64,000 bases of DNA from Tissierellia bacterium (GTDB lineage: Bacteria > Bacillota > Clostridia > Tissierellales > Peptoniphilaceae): assembly GCA_012728295.1 (NCBI GenBank), contig JAAYFJ010000091.1, positions 28,380 to 92,379 on the forward strand. The letters run 5' to 3'. The position numbers and the translations under genes are program-made. Positions 54,591 to 64,000 of the stretch are shown here, piece by piece. Numbering within the stretch: the first letter of the stretch is position 1; each line of letters starts with the position of its first letter. The notes below the pieces were generated by a model. The model saw only the letters and a list, made by a program, of their open reading frames with translations. It was not told where the DNA came from and searched no databases.

Positions 54591-55916
54591 ATGAAAACTT
54601 TAATAAAAAACGTATTATTATTGCCTATGACAAGTGAAGAGGATTTGCTTGAAAAGGGAGATATACTTATAGAGGATAATAGAATATCAAAGGTTGGAAA
54701 ATTCTATTTAGACTGTGAATTAGATTTAATAATTGATGGTGAAGGTATGTTAGCTATGCCAGGTTTGATAAACTCACATACTCATCTTGGCATGAGCTTA
54801 ATGAGAAATTACGCCGATGATTTGAGTTTAATGGACTGGTTAGAAAATAAGATCTGGCCTCTGGAATCATATTTGGAAGCAGAAGATGTTTATTGGGGCG
54901 CTCTTTTAAATATGATGGAGCTAATAAAAACTGGGACCACATCTTTTGTAGACATGTATTTCTATATGGATGAAGTTGCAAAGGCTGCTGAAAAGTTAGG
55001 GATGAGAGGCGTTATTACAAGAGGTTTGGTAGCTTTTTCAGATCCAGAGGAAAAGAGCATTGAAGAAACTAGGGCATTATTCAAACGATGGAATGGTAAA
55101 GCTGGGGATAAACTAAGGGTTATGGTTGCCCCACACGCTCCATATACCTGTCCTAGACCTTATATGGAAAAAGTTTTAAAGTTAGCTGATGAACTAAATT
55201 GTCCTATACACATTCACTTAAGCGAAACAGAAGATGAAGTCAAAAAGTCTGTTGAGGAAGTTGGATTAACTCCAATTGAGTATATGGCTAATATGGGTTT
55301 GCTTAATCATCATGTGGTAGCTGCACACTGTGTGCATATTACAGATAGAGAAATAGACTTGGTAAAAGGCAAGTCGTTTTATCCAATTAACAACCCTACT
55401 TCTAACTTGAAATTGGCTAGTGGGTTTGCGCCTGTTTCAAAAATGCTATCACAAGGTATTAATGTTGCCCTGGGAACAGATGGTGCATCTAGCAATAACC
55501 ACACAAATATGTGGGAAGAAGTACATTTAGCATCAATTTTGAATAAAGCAGTTGACAAGGATCCTACGAGCGTAAGAGCTTATGAAGCCTTAAAGATGGC
55601 AACTGTAAACGGTGCTAAGGCAATGAATCAAATAGATGACTTAGGTACACTAGAAGTAGGTAAAAAAGCGGATATTATCTTGATAGACATAGATGTTCTA
55701 CACATGCGACCACACCATAGATTGATTTCATCGCTGGCATATTGTGCTCAAGGAAGTGACGTTAATACAGTAATAATTGATGGTGAAATAGTATTAAGGA
55801 ATCATCAGTTTGTTAATGTTGATGAGCGGGAAGTTATTGATAATGTAGAAAAAAGAACAAGGAAATTATTAGAAAGAGCGGGCTTAGAATATAGAGAGGG
55901 TGTTATAAGTGAGTAA
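54591..55916 (+). CDS. mtaD: Amidohydrolase, S-adenosylhomocysteine/methylthioadenosine deaminase family
   Basis: A zinc amidohydrolase of the MtaD/SsnA group, which deaminates S-adenosylhomocysteine, methylthioadenosine or related nucleosides. 441 residues: MPGLINSHTHLGMSL (HxH metal ligands), IHIHLSETEDE, VVAAHCVHIT and LGTDGASSNNHTNM with the catalytic Asp. The exact substrate is not fixed by sequence. It overlaps the trpS start by 8 bases. Confidence 0.88.
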   Translation: MKTLIKNVLLLPMTSEEDLLEKGDILIEDNRISKVGKFYLDCELDLIIDGEGMLAMPGLINSHTHLGMSLMRNYADDLSLMDWLENKIWPLESYLEAEDVYWGALLNMMELIKTGTTSFVDMYFYMDEVAKAAEKLGMRGVITRGLVAFSDPEEKSIEETRALFKRWNGKAGDKLRVMVAPHAPYTCPRPYMEKVLKLADELNCPIHIHLSETEDEVKKSVEEVGLTPIEYMANMGLLNHHVVAAHCVHITDREIDLVKGKSFYPINNPTSNLKLASGFAPVSKMLSQGINVALGTDGASSNNHTNMWEEVHLASILNKAVDKDPTSVRAYEALKMATVNGAKAMNQIDDLGTLEVGKKADIILIDIDVLHMRPHHRLISSLAYCAQGSDVNTVIIDGEIVLRNHQFVNVDEREVIDNVEKRTRKLLERAGLEYREGVISE

Positions 55917-56901
55917 AAAAGTTATTTATAGTGGAATTCAACCTTCAGGAAGTTTAACTTTAGGTAATTATATTGGAGCGTTGAGTAACTTTGCACAATT
56001 CCAAGAAGAATTTGATTGCCTATATTGCATTGTTGACATGCATGCCATTACAGTTGAACAGGAGCCAGCGAAGTTAAGACAAAATGCGTTGCAATTATTA
56101 GCACTATATTTAGCTGCTGGGCTTGATCCTAAAAAGTCCATAGTATATATTCAGTCCCACGTACCGGAGCATGCTCAATTGGAGTGGGTACTAAATACAA
56201 TAACTTACATGGGTCAACTTAATAGAATGACACAATTTAAGGACAAGAGCAAAAACAGAGGAGATAATATTCCTGTAGGACTTTTCACATATCCTGTGCT
56301 AATGGCTGCTGACATTCTACTATTTCAAACGGATTATGTTCCAGTAGGAGAAGACCAAAAACAGCATTTAGAATTTACAAGAGACATTGCTGAGAGGTTT
56401 AACAACCGTTATAGTGACACTTTTGTCGTTCCAGAAGTGTACTTGCCAAAGGTGGGAGCAAGAATTATGAGTTTGCAAAATCCTGAAGCAAAGATGAGCA
56501 AATCAGACAGTGATCCAAATGCATCCATATTCTTATTAGACCCACCTGCAGTTATTAAGAAAAAAATTAAAAGAGCTGTAACCGATTCTATTGGGGAAAT
56601 GGCATATAGCGATGAGCAATTAGGGCTTAGAAATTTAATTGATATATACAGCGCTATAACTGGCGAAACTACTGACGAAATTGTTGAAAAATACAAAGGT
56701 CAAGGCTATGGTCAGTTTAAAGAAGATTTAGGGGAATTTGTGGCTAATAAATTAAGTCCACTTCAGGAAAGATATAATGAATATCTACAAAACAAAGAAT
56801 TACTTGAAGAGATATATAGAGATGGGGCACAAAGGGCCAGCGCAATTGCTCAGAAAACTTTGAGAAAAGTTTATAAAAAAGTCGGGTTTTTACCTAGATA
56901 A
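55909..56901 (+). CDS. trpS: Tryptophanyl-tRNA synthetase
   Basis: Charges tRNA-Trp. 330 residues: class I synthetase with GIQPSGSLTLGNYIGA (HIGH region), LMAADILLFQTDYVPVG and AKMSKSDSD (KMSKS). The start is GTG behind GAGGGTG. It has no T-box of its own and depends on upstream transcription; the following valS leader starts a new unit. Confidence 0.96.
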   Translation: MSKKVIYSGIQPSGSLTLGNYIGALSNFAQFQEEFDCLYCIVDMHAITVEQEPAKLRQNALQLLALYLAAGLDPKKSIVYIQSHVPEHAQLEWVLNTITYMGQLNRMTQFKDKSKNRGDNIPVGLFTYPVLMAADILLFQTDYVPVGEDQKQHLEFTRDIAERFNNRYSDTFVVPEVYLPKVGARIMSLQNPEAKMSKSDSDPNASIFLLDPPAVIKKKIKRAVTDSIGEMAYSDEQLGLRNLIDIYSAITGETTDEIVEKYKGQGYGQFKEDLGEFVANKLSPLQERYNEYLQNKELLEEIYRDGAQRASAIAQKTLRKVYKKVGFLPR

Positions 56902-56916
56902 CAGCATTTAGACACA

Positions 56917-56945
56917 TTGACAACAGTTGAAAATTACTATATAAT
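56917..56945 (+). promoter_or_regulatory. Promoter of valS
   Basis: TTGACA, 17 bases, TATAAT: perfect consensus. Transcription starts near 56952. Confidence 0.88.
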
Positions 56946-56951
56946 AATTAA

Positions 56952-57159
56952 AATCTGAGATAAAGAGGAGTACTTCAGTTACGTCACTAGAGACGGATCG
57001 GTGGTGGAAAGATTCGGGCCAATGGCTGAGGGAAGGTTGCTTTTGAGATTTGTTAAATCAACGGTAGTGCGTTATAGCTAATGAGAGCAAATACAATATT
57101 TGCTGAATTAAGGTGGTACCGCGAGCCCTTCGTCCTTATTGGATGGAGGGCTTTTTTTA
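56952..57159 (+). promoter_or_regulatory. T-box riboswitch, valine specifier (GTT)
   Basis: Leader with AGTA-type and AGAGAC motifs, GTT at 57036-57038 three bases before TTTGAG, and the T-box core AAGGTGGTACCGCG (57110-57123); the T after TGG would pair with A73 of tRNA-Val. The terminator AGCCCTTCGTCC with GGATGGAGGGCT (57124-57152), then a T-run, competes with the antiterminator. It fits control of valS by uncharged tRNA-Val. Confidence 0.93.
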
Positions 57160-57177
57160 TTAGAATTGGAGGAAATT

Positions 57178-59829
57178 ATGGAAAACTTAGCAAAAACCTA
57201 TGATCCGAAAGCTTTTGAAGAAAGACTTTATGACTTTTGGATAAAAAATGATTATTTTAAAGCAAATCGTAGCTCTGATAAAAAGCCTTATACTATTATG
57301 ATGCCACCTCCGAACGTAACAGGGAATTTACACATGGGACATGCTCTTAATAATACTTTACAGGACCTGTTGATTAGATGGAAAAGAATGCAAGGATTCG
57401 AGGCTTTATGGCTGCCAGGGTCTGACCATGCCAGTATATCTACTGAAGCAAAAGTCGTTGAAAAATTGAGAAATGAAGGTCGTTCAAAAGACCAGTTAGG
57501 AAGAGAAGCTTTCCTAGAAGAAGCCTGGGCATGGACTGAAAAATATGGTGGTAATATTAGAAACCAATTAAAGAAACTTGGAGTTTCGTGCGATTGGAGC
57601 AGGGAGAGATTTACACTTGATGACCAGTTGAGCTTAGCGGTTGAAGAGGCCTTTATTAGACTGTATGAAAAGGGTTTGATTTACAGAGGTGACAGAATAA
57701 TTAACTGGTGCCCACACTGTAGAACGGCAATTTCTGACGCAGAAGTTGATTTTAGAGAAGCTGATAGCCATCTTTGGCACGTACTATATCCTTTTGTAGA
57801 CGGAAATGGAAAAGATGGAATCATAATAGCCACATCTAGACCGGAAACTATTTTAGGAGACTTGGCAGTAGCAGTCCATCCAGAAGATGAGAGATATATT
57901 AATTTAATTGGTAAAAAAGTAAAACTACCTCTTACAGAAAGAGAAATTCCAATAATTCCAGATAATTATGTAGACATGGAATTTGGAACAGGTGCAGTAA
58001 AAATTACTCCTAGTCACGACCCTAATGACTTTGAAGTTGGAGAGAGAGCTTCTTTAGGGCAATTGTTGATATTAGATCAAGAAGCAAAGATGGCTGATAA
58101 TACAGGTAAATATAAGGGCATGGATAGATATGAGGCTAGAAAGATCATAGTTGAAGATCTGAAACAAATGGGTTTATTAGTGAAAGAAGAGCCAATTCAC
58201 CACTCTTTAGGAACTTGTGAAAGATGTAAGACAGACATAGAAAAGATGATTTCTAAGCAGTGGTTTGTAGCTATGGAAGAATTAGCGAAACCTGCTCTAG
58301 ATGCATATAATAATGGGGAATTAAAGTTTATTCCTGAGAGATTTGGAAAGATATATGTAAATTGGCTGGAAAACATTCGTGATTGGTGTATATCAAGGCA
58401 GCTTTGGTGGGGCCATAGGCTACCTGTATTTTACTGCGATGATTGTGGTGAGGTCACAGTAAGTCGTGTAGAGATTGAAAAGTGTCCAAAGTGTAGTAGT
58501 TCCAACATTAGAAGGGATGAAGATACTTTAGATACTTGGTTCTCATCTGCTCTTTGGCCGTTTTCTACTTTGGGTTGGCCTGACAAAACACCAGATATGG
58601 ATTATTTCTATCCTACCGATGTATTGATTACTGGATACGATATTATATTTTTCTGGGTAATAAGAATGGTGTTCTCTGCTTTGGAAATGACTGGAATTCT
58701 TCCTTTTGATGATGTATTCCTAACGGGCTTAGTAAGAGATGCTGAGGGACGCAAGATGAGTAAATCTTTAGGAAATGGAATTGACCCTTTAGATATCATC
58801 AAAGATTATGGTGCTGACGCGCTTAGATTCACTCTAGTTACAGGAAATAGCCCAGGAAACGATATGAGATTTTCCATTGAAAGAGTTGAAGCTAATAGAA
58901 ATTTCGCAAATAAAATATGGAACGCCACCAGATTTGTTTTAATGAATCTAGAAGAGGACATAGTATTACCCAATATAAGCAGATGCAAGTTACAACAAGA
59001 GGATAAATGGATTTTATCAAGACTACAGGCAGTAATAAAACAGGCTACAGAAAATCTAGAACAATATGAGATAGGTTTAGCAGCATCTGAGATATATAGT
59101 TTTATTTGGGAGGAATATTGCGACTGGTATATTGAATTGGTAAAAGGACGACTATATGGTGATGATGAGGAATCGAAATTAACAGCCTTAGCAGTATTAG
59201 TTGCAGTATTAAAAGATACATTAAAGTTACTCCACCCTTTTATGCCATATATAACTGAGGAAATATGGCAACATTTACCGGGAGAAGATTTAGCTCTAAT
59301 AATTTCTCCATGGCCAGAATACTCAGAATCTTTAGTAGATGATAAGGCTGTAAACGCAATGTCATTAATAATGAACAGTATAAAAGGTATAAGAAATGCG
59401 AAAGCCGAGATGAATGTTCCTCCAAGTAAAAAATCAAGATTATTAGTATTAACATCAGATGAAACCATTAAGGCTATTTATAATACTGGAGAAAGGTATT
59501 TTACTCAGTTAGCAGGAGTAACTGAGGTATCAATAATTGATTCGAGGGAAGAGTTACCAGAAGATACTTCTACTATTGTGGTTGAAAAAGCAGAGTTATT
59601 TTTGCCGCTAGAAGATTTAATAGATTATGAAAAAGAAAAAGAAAGACTTCAAAAAGAATCAGAAAAACTAATGGATGAGATAAAGAGAGTAAATGGAAAA
59701 CTAGGCAATCCTGGTTTTGTTGGAAAAGCTCCAGAAAGCGTAGTTGAAGGAGAAAAAGCTAAACTCTTAAAATATGAAGAAATGCTATCTATTGTAAACA
59801 CTAGGCTAGAACAGATAAAGGACAAATAG
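57178..59829 (+). CDS. valS: Valyl-tRNA synthetase
   Basis: Charges tRNA-Val and edits threonine. 883 residues: PPPNVTGNLHMGHAL (HIGH), an editing domain (about 190-340) with TSRPETILGD, a zinc-like CDDCGE and CPKCSS pair, GRKMSKSLGNGI (KMSKS), an anticodon-binding helical domain and a C-terminal coiled coil. ATG at 57178 follows GGAGG; the open frame upstream is leader RNA. Confidence 0.97.
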   Translation: MENLAKTYDPKAFEERLYDFWIKNDYFKANRSSDKKPYTIMMPPPNVTGNLHMGHALNNTLQDLLIRWKRMQGFEALWLPGSDHASISTEAKVVEKLRNEGRSKDQLGREAFLEEAWAWTEKYGGNIRNQLKKLGVSCDWSRERFTLDDQLSLAVEEAFIRLYEKGLIYRGDRIINWCPHCRTAISDAEVDFREADSHLWHVLYPFVDGNGKDGIIIATSRPETILGDLAVAVHPEDERYINLIGKKVKLPLTEREIPIIPDNYVDMEFGTGAVKITPSHDPNDFEVGERASLGQLLILDQEAKMADNTGKYKGMDRYEARKIIVEDLKQMGLLVKEEPIHHSLGTCERCKTDIEKMISKQWFVAMEELAKPALDAYNNGELKFIPERFGKIYVNWLENIRDWCISRQLWWGHRLPVFYCDDCGEVTVSRVEIEKCPKCSSSNIRRDEDTLDTWFSSALWPFSTLGWPDKTPDMDYFYPTDVLITGYDIIFFWVIRMVFSALEMTGILPFDDVFLTGLVRDAEGRKMSKSLGNGIDPLDIIKDYGADALRFTLVTGNSPGNDMRFSIERVEANRNFANKIWNATRFVLMNLEEDIVLPNISRCKLQQEDKWILSRLQAVIKQATENLEQYEIGLAASEIYSFIWEEYCDWYIELVKGRLYGDDEESKLTALAVLVAVLKDTLKLLHPFMPYITEEIWQHLPGEDLALIISPWPEYSESLVDDKAVNAMSLIMNSIKGIRNAKAEMNVPPSKKSRLLVLTSDETIKAIYNTGERYFTQLAGVTEVSIIDSREELPEDTSTIVVEKAELFLPLEDLIDYEKEKERLQKESEKLMDEIKRVNGKLGNPGFVGKAPESVVEGEKAKLLKYEEMLSIVNTRLEQIKDK

Positions 59830-61125
59830 ATGAATTATCAAGAAACTTTAGCTTATATTAACTCACCTGAAAAAATGGGATCCCGATTTGGTTTAGAATC
59901 CATTGGAAGATTGCTAAAAAAAATGGGCAATCCTCAAGATAAACTCAGATTTATACACGTTGCAGGAACAAATGGAAAAGGTTCCACATGTGCTTTTATG
60001 GAAAAGATTCTATTTGAAGAAGGATATAATGTTGGATTATTCACTTCACCATATATACGAAGCTTTAATGACCGTATTCAGGTAGGTGGGGAAGATATAA
60101 CAAATGATGATGTAGCTGAAATAGGCTCATGGATAAGAATACTATCAGAGGAAATCGAGGAGGAAGGCTATCTTCCTCCTACAACTTTTGAAATGGTAAC
60201 GGCAATGGGGTTTTATTTTTTTTATTTGAGAAAAGCTGATCCTGTAATATTGGAAGTTGGTTTAGGGGGAGCATTAGATTGCACGAATATAATAAAATCT
60301 CCAATGGCAGCTGTATTAACTCCTATAGGATATGATCATTGCCAAGTACTTGGAAATACTTTAAAGGAAATAGCAAAGAACAAGGTGGGTATAATAAAAG
60401 AAAACACTATGGTTTTTAGTTCCCATCAAACCGAAGAGGCTTTTGAAGTAATTGTACAGAAATGCAATAGTCTATCTGTTCCGATGGTGTTTTTAGATAG
60501 AAATAAGTACGAAATAATTGAGGCTAATGAATATGGAAGTCAGTGGACATGGGGAAATGCTAAAGAAAAGTTATATTTGAACAATAAAATTGCAGGCAGA
60601 TATCAAGTTGAAAATGCTGCTTTGGCAATAACGGTATTGGAAACTTTAAAAAACAATGAAATGATTTCCCTTACTGAAAGATCTATTGTAGATGGAATAT
60701 CACATATGAGCTGGCCTGGAAGATTAGAAGTAATGGGGAAAAAACCACTGATAGTCATGGATGGTTCCCATAACCCTCAAGGTGTAAGGAACTTAATAGA
60801 GAATATTAGTGTTTTTTCATATGAAAAACTATGGTTAATTATGGGTGTTTTAGAAGATAAAGATGTATTTAATATGGTGAAAGATATTGCTGGAATATCT
60901 GATTATGTTATTACAACTTCTGTACCTATTAACAGATCTCTGGATGCGGAAAAGCTATCGGTACATTTTACAAAAATCGGGCATTCAGTAGAAGTTATTA
61001 ACAACCCTAAAATGGCGTTTGATTATGCTATGGAAAATGCAGGAGAAAAAGATTTAGTTTTAGTTGCAGGAAGTCTGTATTTGATAAGTGAATTAAGAAA
61101 ATACTATTTGGATAGCAGTAAATAA
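59830..61125 (+). CDS. folC: Folylpolyglutamate synthase / dihydrofolate synthase
   Basis: Adds glutamate to folates, and in many bacteria to dihydropteroate. 431 residues of the Mur ligase fold: FIHVAGTNGKGSTCAF (P-loop), SPYIRSFNDRIQ, VGLGGALDCTN, and VMDGSHNPQGVRN. It begins right at the valS stop and is probably cotranscribed, as is usual in Firmicutes (valS-folC). Confidence 0.95.
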   Translation: MNYQETLAYINSPEKMGSRFGLESIGRLLKKMGNPQDKLRFIHVAGTNGKGSTCAFMEKILFEEGYNVGLFTSPYIRSFNDRIQVGGEDITNDDVAEIGSWIRILSEEIEEEGYLPPTTFEMVTAMGFYFFYLRKADPVILEVGLGGALDCTNIIKSPMAAVLTPIGYDHCQVLGNTLKEIAKNKVGIIKENTMVFSSHQTEEAFEVIVQKCNSLSVPMVFLDRNKYEIIEANEYGSQWTWGNAKEKLYLNNKIAGRYQVENAALAITVLETLKNNEMISLTERSIVDGISHMSWPGRLEVMGKKPLIVMDGSHNPQGVRNLIENISVFSYEKLWLIMGVLEDKDVFNMVKDIAGISDYVITTSVPINRSLDAEKLSVHFTKIGHSVEVINNPKMAFDYAMENAGEKDLVLVAGSLYLISELRKYYLDSSK

Positions 61126-61170
61126 TCCATAATTAAGAACTTTGTGTATTTCTAGTTTAGGTGGTATTTT

Positions 61171-62892
61171 ATGAGAGATCTAATAAAATCTATGAGAAAA
61201 ATTAAAGGAGCTACTATTTTAGCAGCTCTATTCGTCATATTACAAAATATTGTAGAAATATTGATTCCCTCTCAAATGTCCAATTTAATAGATAACGGAA
61301 TAAACAAAAGTGATTTAACTTACATTGTTAAGCTAGGAGGAATACTGTTGCTCTTAGCTATACTTGCATTGGTTATGGGGATAATTTCTGGGACTTTAGC
61401 TGCAAGGGCTTCAACAGGTTTTGCTGCTGACTTAAGAAATAGAGTTTTTGAAAAAGTTCAGAGTTTTTCTTTTGGGAATATAGATAAGTTTTCCACTTCA
61501 AGTTTAATAACGAGACTAACCACAGATATTAATAGAATGCAATTTACTTTTCAAATAGGTATTAGAATCTTAGTAAAATCGCCATTTTTATTCATATTTG
61601 CAATGATTTTTGCCTATAGGGCAAACCCTACTATTGCAGTTAGAATCTTTTGGGTTATTCCAATAATGCTGGTGATAACAATAATAATTGTAAAGCTTGC
61701 CTTTCCATGGGTGGAAAAGACCTTAAAAGGCTTTGATGAAATAAATAGTATCGTACAGGAAAATATCACTGGAATGGAAGTAGTCAAGACTTTTAATAAA
61801 GAAGATGACGAAAAAGAAAAGTTCAAAAGCATTAATGAGGCTTTTAGAGACGCTTATATTAAGCTAGAGAAGTTAAATGCTTTGGTTATGCCAGGAGTGC
61901 GATTGGCGATATCCGCCGCTATAATTATTACAATTTGGATGGGAGTTCAGGCTATATTACTTGGAAATATGACCACAGGAAAGCTGATGAGTTTAATGAT
62001 ATATATTTTCCAAATAATGATGAGCATTACCATGTTGCTGATGGTTTTTGTAATGGTCATTATGACAAGAGTATCAGCTTTAAGGGTTATAGAAGTGTTA
62101 AAAGAGAAGCCAACAATTGTATCAAAAGCAAATGGCGTAACACAAGTTAGCGATGGCACTATTGAATTTGTTAATGTATCATTTTCCTATGGTGATGAAA
62201 ATAACAACTTGACTCTTACGAATATTAATCTAAAGATTCCCTCAGGCAAAACGGTTGGAATTATAGGTGGCACAGGTTCTGGAAAAACATCCTTAGTTCA
62301 GTTGATACCCAGACTTTATGATGTTTGCAAAGGTACTGTAACAGTTGGTGGAGTTGATGTAAGGGATTATGATATCAATTCATTACGAGATGCTGTCAGC
62401 ATGGTGTTGCAAAACAATCAATTGTTTAAGGGTACTATAGCTTCGAATTTGAGATGGGGGAATCCAAATGCAACATATGACCAGATGCAGCAAGTTGCAA
62501 TTTGGGCACAGGCAGATGATTTTATTAAGGAAATGCCCAATGGATATGATTCTATTATAGAGCAAGGAGGCTCTAACTTATCTGGTGGACAAAGACAAAG
62601 GATGACAATTGCAAGAGCGCTGATGAAAAATCCAAAGATATTAATTTTAGATGATTCTACTTCAGCTGTGGATATGGAGACAGATAGGAATATTCAAGAC
62701 ACTTTTTATCAGGTTCTTCCAAATGTTACCAAGTTGATTATTACTCAAAGAATTAGTTCTATTATTAATGCAGATATGATTGTGGTCATGGATGGAGGAG
62801 TGGTGAATGCAGTTGGCACTCATTACGAGCTGCTCAGTAGCTGTTCAATTTATAGAGAAATAAATGAGTCTCAAAGAGGGTTGGTAGAATGA
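61171..62892 (+). CDS. ABC exporter half-transporter, degenerate-site subunit (TM287-like)
   Basis: 573 residues: a six-helix membrane domain (about 15-310), then an ATPase with GGTGSGKTSLVQL (Walker A), NLSGGQRQRM (signature) and LILDDSTSAVD. The Walker B is followed by Asp (about residue 495) instead of the catalytic Glu, and the switch His is Gln (TQRISS), features of the non-canonical site in heterodimeric multidrug exporters such as TM287/288. It overlaps the next gene by 4 bases, which is the matching subunit. The substrate is unknown. Confidence 0.92.
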   Translation: MRDLIKSMRKIKGATILAALFVILQNIVEILIPSQMSNLIDNGINKSDLTYIVKLGGILLLLAILALVMGIISGTLAARASTGFAADLRNRVFEKVQSFSFGNIDKFSTSSLITRLTTDINRMQFTFQIGIRILVKSPFLFIFAMIFAYRANPTIAVRIFWVIPIMLVITIIIVKLAFPWVEKTLKGFDEINSIVQENITGMEVVKTFNKEDDEKEKFKSINEAFRDAYIKLEKLNALVMPGVRLAISAAIIITIWMGVQAILLGNMTTGKLMSLMIYIFQIMMSITMLLMVFVMVIMTRVSALRVIEVLKEKPTIVSKANGVTQVSDGTIEFVNVSFSYGDENNNLTLTNINLKIPSGKTVGIIGGTGSGKTSLVQLIPRLYDVCKGTVTVGGVDVRDYDINSLRDAVSMVLQNNQLFKGTIASNLRWGNPNATYDQMQQVAIWAQADDFIKEMPNGYDSIIEQGGSNLSGGQRQRMTIARALMKNPKILILDDSTSAVDMETDRNIQDTFYQVLPNVTKLIITQRISSIINADMIVVMDGGVVNAVGTHYELLSSCSIYREINESQRGLVE

Positions 62893-64000
62893 GCGAAATT
62901 AGAAATAGCAAATTAACTTCTGTTGAGAAAAAGAGAGTACTAAGTAAAATAATCGCACTATTTAAGCCCTATGGCATAAAATTTCCCATAGCATTAATCA
63001 CTGGACTTTTAGGCTCTGTATCTACAGTGGCTGTATCTGTGTTTGTAAAAATTGCTATAGACAGAATTATTACGCCTATGATGACTAATGCTACTATGGA
63101 TATATTACCGCTAAAAAATTTAGTCATACAGATGGGAATCGTTTTGCTGCTAGGAATTATTGCATCCTATTATAGCAAGTTAACAATGAATATTATGGCT
63201 CAAAATATTACCTTTGATATAAGAAACAATTTGTTTTCTCATATGCAATATCTACCAATGTCATACTATGATAAGCAGGTGAAAGGTGATTTAATGAGCA
63301 GGTTTAATAACGATGTGGATACCTTGGTGGACACTATAGCGTACGCTCTTCCCAATGGTTTTGCTGCGACTGCAACAATAATAGGTGTTATGGTGGCAAT
63401 GGTTGTAATAAACCGACAAATGGCCTTGCTAATTTTCATTTTTGTGGGAGCAATGATTTTAGTTGTGCGAAAACTGGCAAGTTTGGGAAGTAAGTATTTT
63501 TCTAGACAGCAAAAGAGCATTGGAAAAGTAAATGGATTAGTGGAAGAGTTCGTTGAAGGTCAAAGGGTCATTAAGGTCTTTAATTATCAAAAAAGAGCAT
63601 TAACCGAATTTGAAGTTGTAAATAATGAATTGAAAAAAGATTCTTTTGAAGCGAATAGACACGCAGGAATTATGATTCCCACAGTGATGAGTATGGGGAA
63701 TATTCTTTATGTTTTAGTTGCCATTGTTGGAGGTTATTTGAGTATAAATAAAGGAACTTTGACAATTGGAGATATTGCGGCTTTTTTACAATTAACAAAA
63801 ACATTTACTATGCCATTAAACGAAGTTGCAGAGAATATTACTAGATTGATGCAGTCTTTAGCTGGAATTAATAGGATATTTGAAGTAATGGAAGTTCAGA
63901 AAGAGCCTGATTTTGGAACAATAACCCTCAGACGTGGGGAACTGCGAAATGGAGAATTTAATGAGGATATAAATGGTAGTGAATATGCATGGTATAAAGA
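62889..64000 (+). CDS. ABC exporter half-transporter, partner subunit, 3' end cut by window edge
   Basis: The ATG at 62889 lies in an ATGA overlap with the upstream gene and the frame stays open to base 64000, giving the first 370 residues. They form an N-terminal cytosolic segment, membrane helices (about 35-55, 75-95, 155-175, 180-200, 265-300) and the intracellular loops MSYYDKQVKGDLMSRF and GLVEEFVEGQRVIKVF, typical of type IV ABC exporters. The ATPase domain lies outside the window. It should provide the canonical catalytic site of the heterodimer. Confidence 0.9.
   Translation, partial: MSEIRNSKLTSVEKKRVLSKIIALFKPYGIKFPIALITGLLGSVSTVAVSVFVKIAIDRIITPMMTNATMDILPLKNLVIQMGIVLLLGIIASYYSKLTMNIMAQNITFDIRNNLFSHMQYLPMSYYDKQVKGDLMSRFNNDVDTLVDTIAYALPNGFAATATIIGVMVAMVVINRQMALLIFIFVGAMILVVRKLASLGSKYFSRQQKSIGKVNGLVEEFVEGQRVIKVFNYQKRALTEFEVVNNELKKDSFEANRHAGIMIPTVMSMGNILYVLVAIVGGYLSINKGTLTIGDIAAFLQLTKTFTMPLNEVAENITRLMQSLAGINRIFEVMEVQKEPDFGTITLRRGELRNGEFNEDINGSEYAWYK

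Noticed and set aside
58806..59468. A 220-codon open frame on the minus strand inside valS
   Set aside because: It is the antisense of a conserved coding region, with no ribosome site or family match; the valS frame is intact.
1..64000. CRISPR arrays, insertion sequences, prophage genes or att sites
   Set aside because: No spaced direct repeats, transposase or integrase genes, or phage genes were found in any part of the window.

Overview
The window is a stretch of core chromosome from an AT-rich Gram-positive bacterium of the class Clostridia. The evidence is: strong AGGAGG-type ribosome sites with many TTG and GTG starts; Bacillus/Clostridium gene order (fmt-yugP-rsmB-rlmN-prpC-prkC-rsgA-rpe-thiN, rpmB-yloU-yloV-recG, plsX-acpP-rnc-smc-ftsY, ctsR-mcsA-clpC-radA); three T-box riboswitches; a CtsR operator; and lipoproteins with covalent-flavin domains typical of anaerobes. 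The genus cannot be fixed from the sequence. I see no rRNA, insertion sequence, prophage or CRISPR array. Nearly all genes lie on the + strand; the exceptions are rpmB, tmcAL and a small PH-like gene.

Layout. 1-8474: a translation and signalling operon (formyltransferase, membrane protease, rRNA methyltransferases, PP2C phosphatase with PASTA kinase, RsgA, Rpe, thiamine pyrophosphokinase). 8536-13410: rpmB on the opposite strand, then yloU, fakA-like yloV and recG. 13463-23624: rsmD, coaD, a coiled-coil protein, tmcAL, yceD-rpmF, plsX-acpP, rnc, smc, ftsY. 23719-23875: tRNA-His and tRNA-Lys. 24481-29235: stress operon ctsR-mcsA-clpC-radA without mcsB. 29395-34836: carD, a PIN-TRAM membrane protein, ispD-ispF, fba, transaldolase, glpX. 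34873-35963: a split chromate-type transporter. 36020-41847: a threonine T-box and lysC-asd-hom-thrC-thrB. 42073-45128: rpmE, yqhQ, prmC, prfA. 45195-45560: an FMN-binding lipoprotein. 45723-49273: a serine T-box, class V aminotransferase, serA and a DUF1015 gene. 49392-54586: a flavinylated lipoprotein reductase, a LUD protein, a DUF3825 protein and a broken D-aminopeptidase gene. 54591-64000: mtaD-like deaminase, trpS, a valine T-box, valS, folC and two halves of a heterodimeric ABC exporter, the second cut by the window edge.

How the parts work together. Amino-acid supply is sensed by uncharged tRNA: three leaders show a Thr (ACC), Ser (TCC) and Val (GTT) specifier at the same distance from a TYTGAG element, each in front of a matching pathway or synthetase. 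The protein-quality operon carries a CtsR box beside the ctsR start. The carbon cluster (fba, transaldolase, glpX) links glycolysis, gluconeogenesis and pentose interconversion.

Most of the window is conserved housekeeping DNA, and no clearly new multi-gene system stands out. The points most worth checking are: a RadA whose Walker A glycine is replaced by Trp; single-base frame breaks at short A-runs in prkC and in the D-aminopeptidase; loss of mcsB from the clpC operon; a possible AUA start for the PIN-TRAM protein; the DUF3825 and DUF1015 proteins of unknown function; and two lipoproteins with flavinylation motifs that suggest electron transfer outside the membrane.
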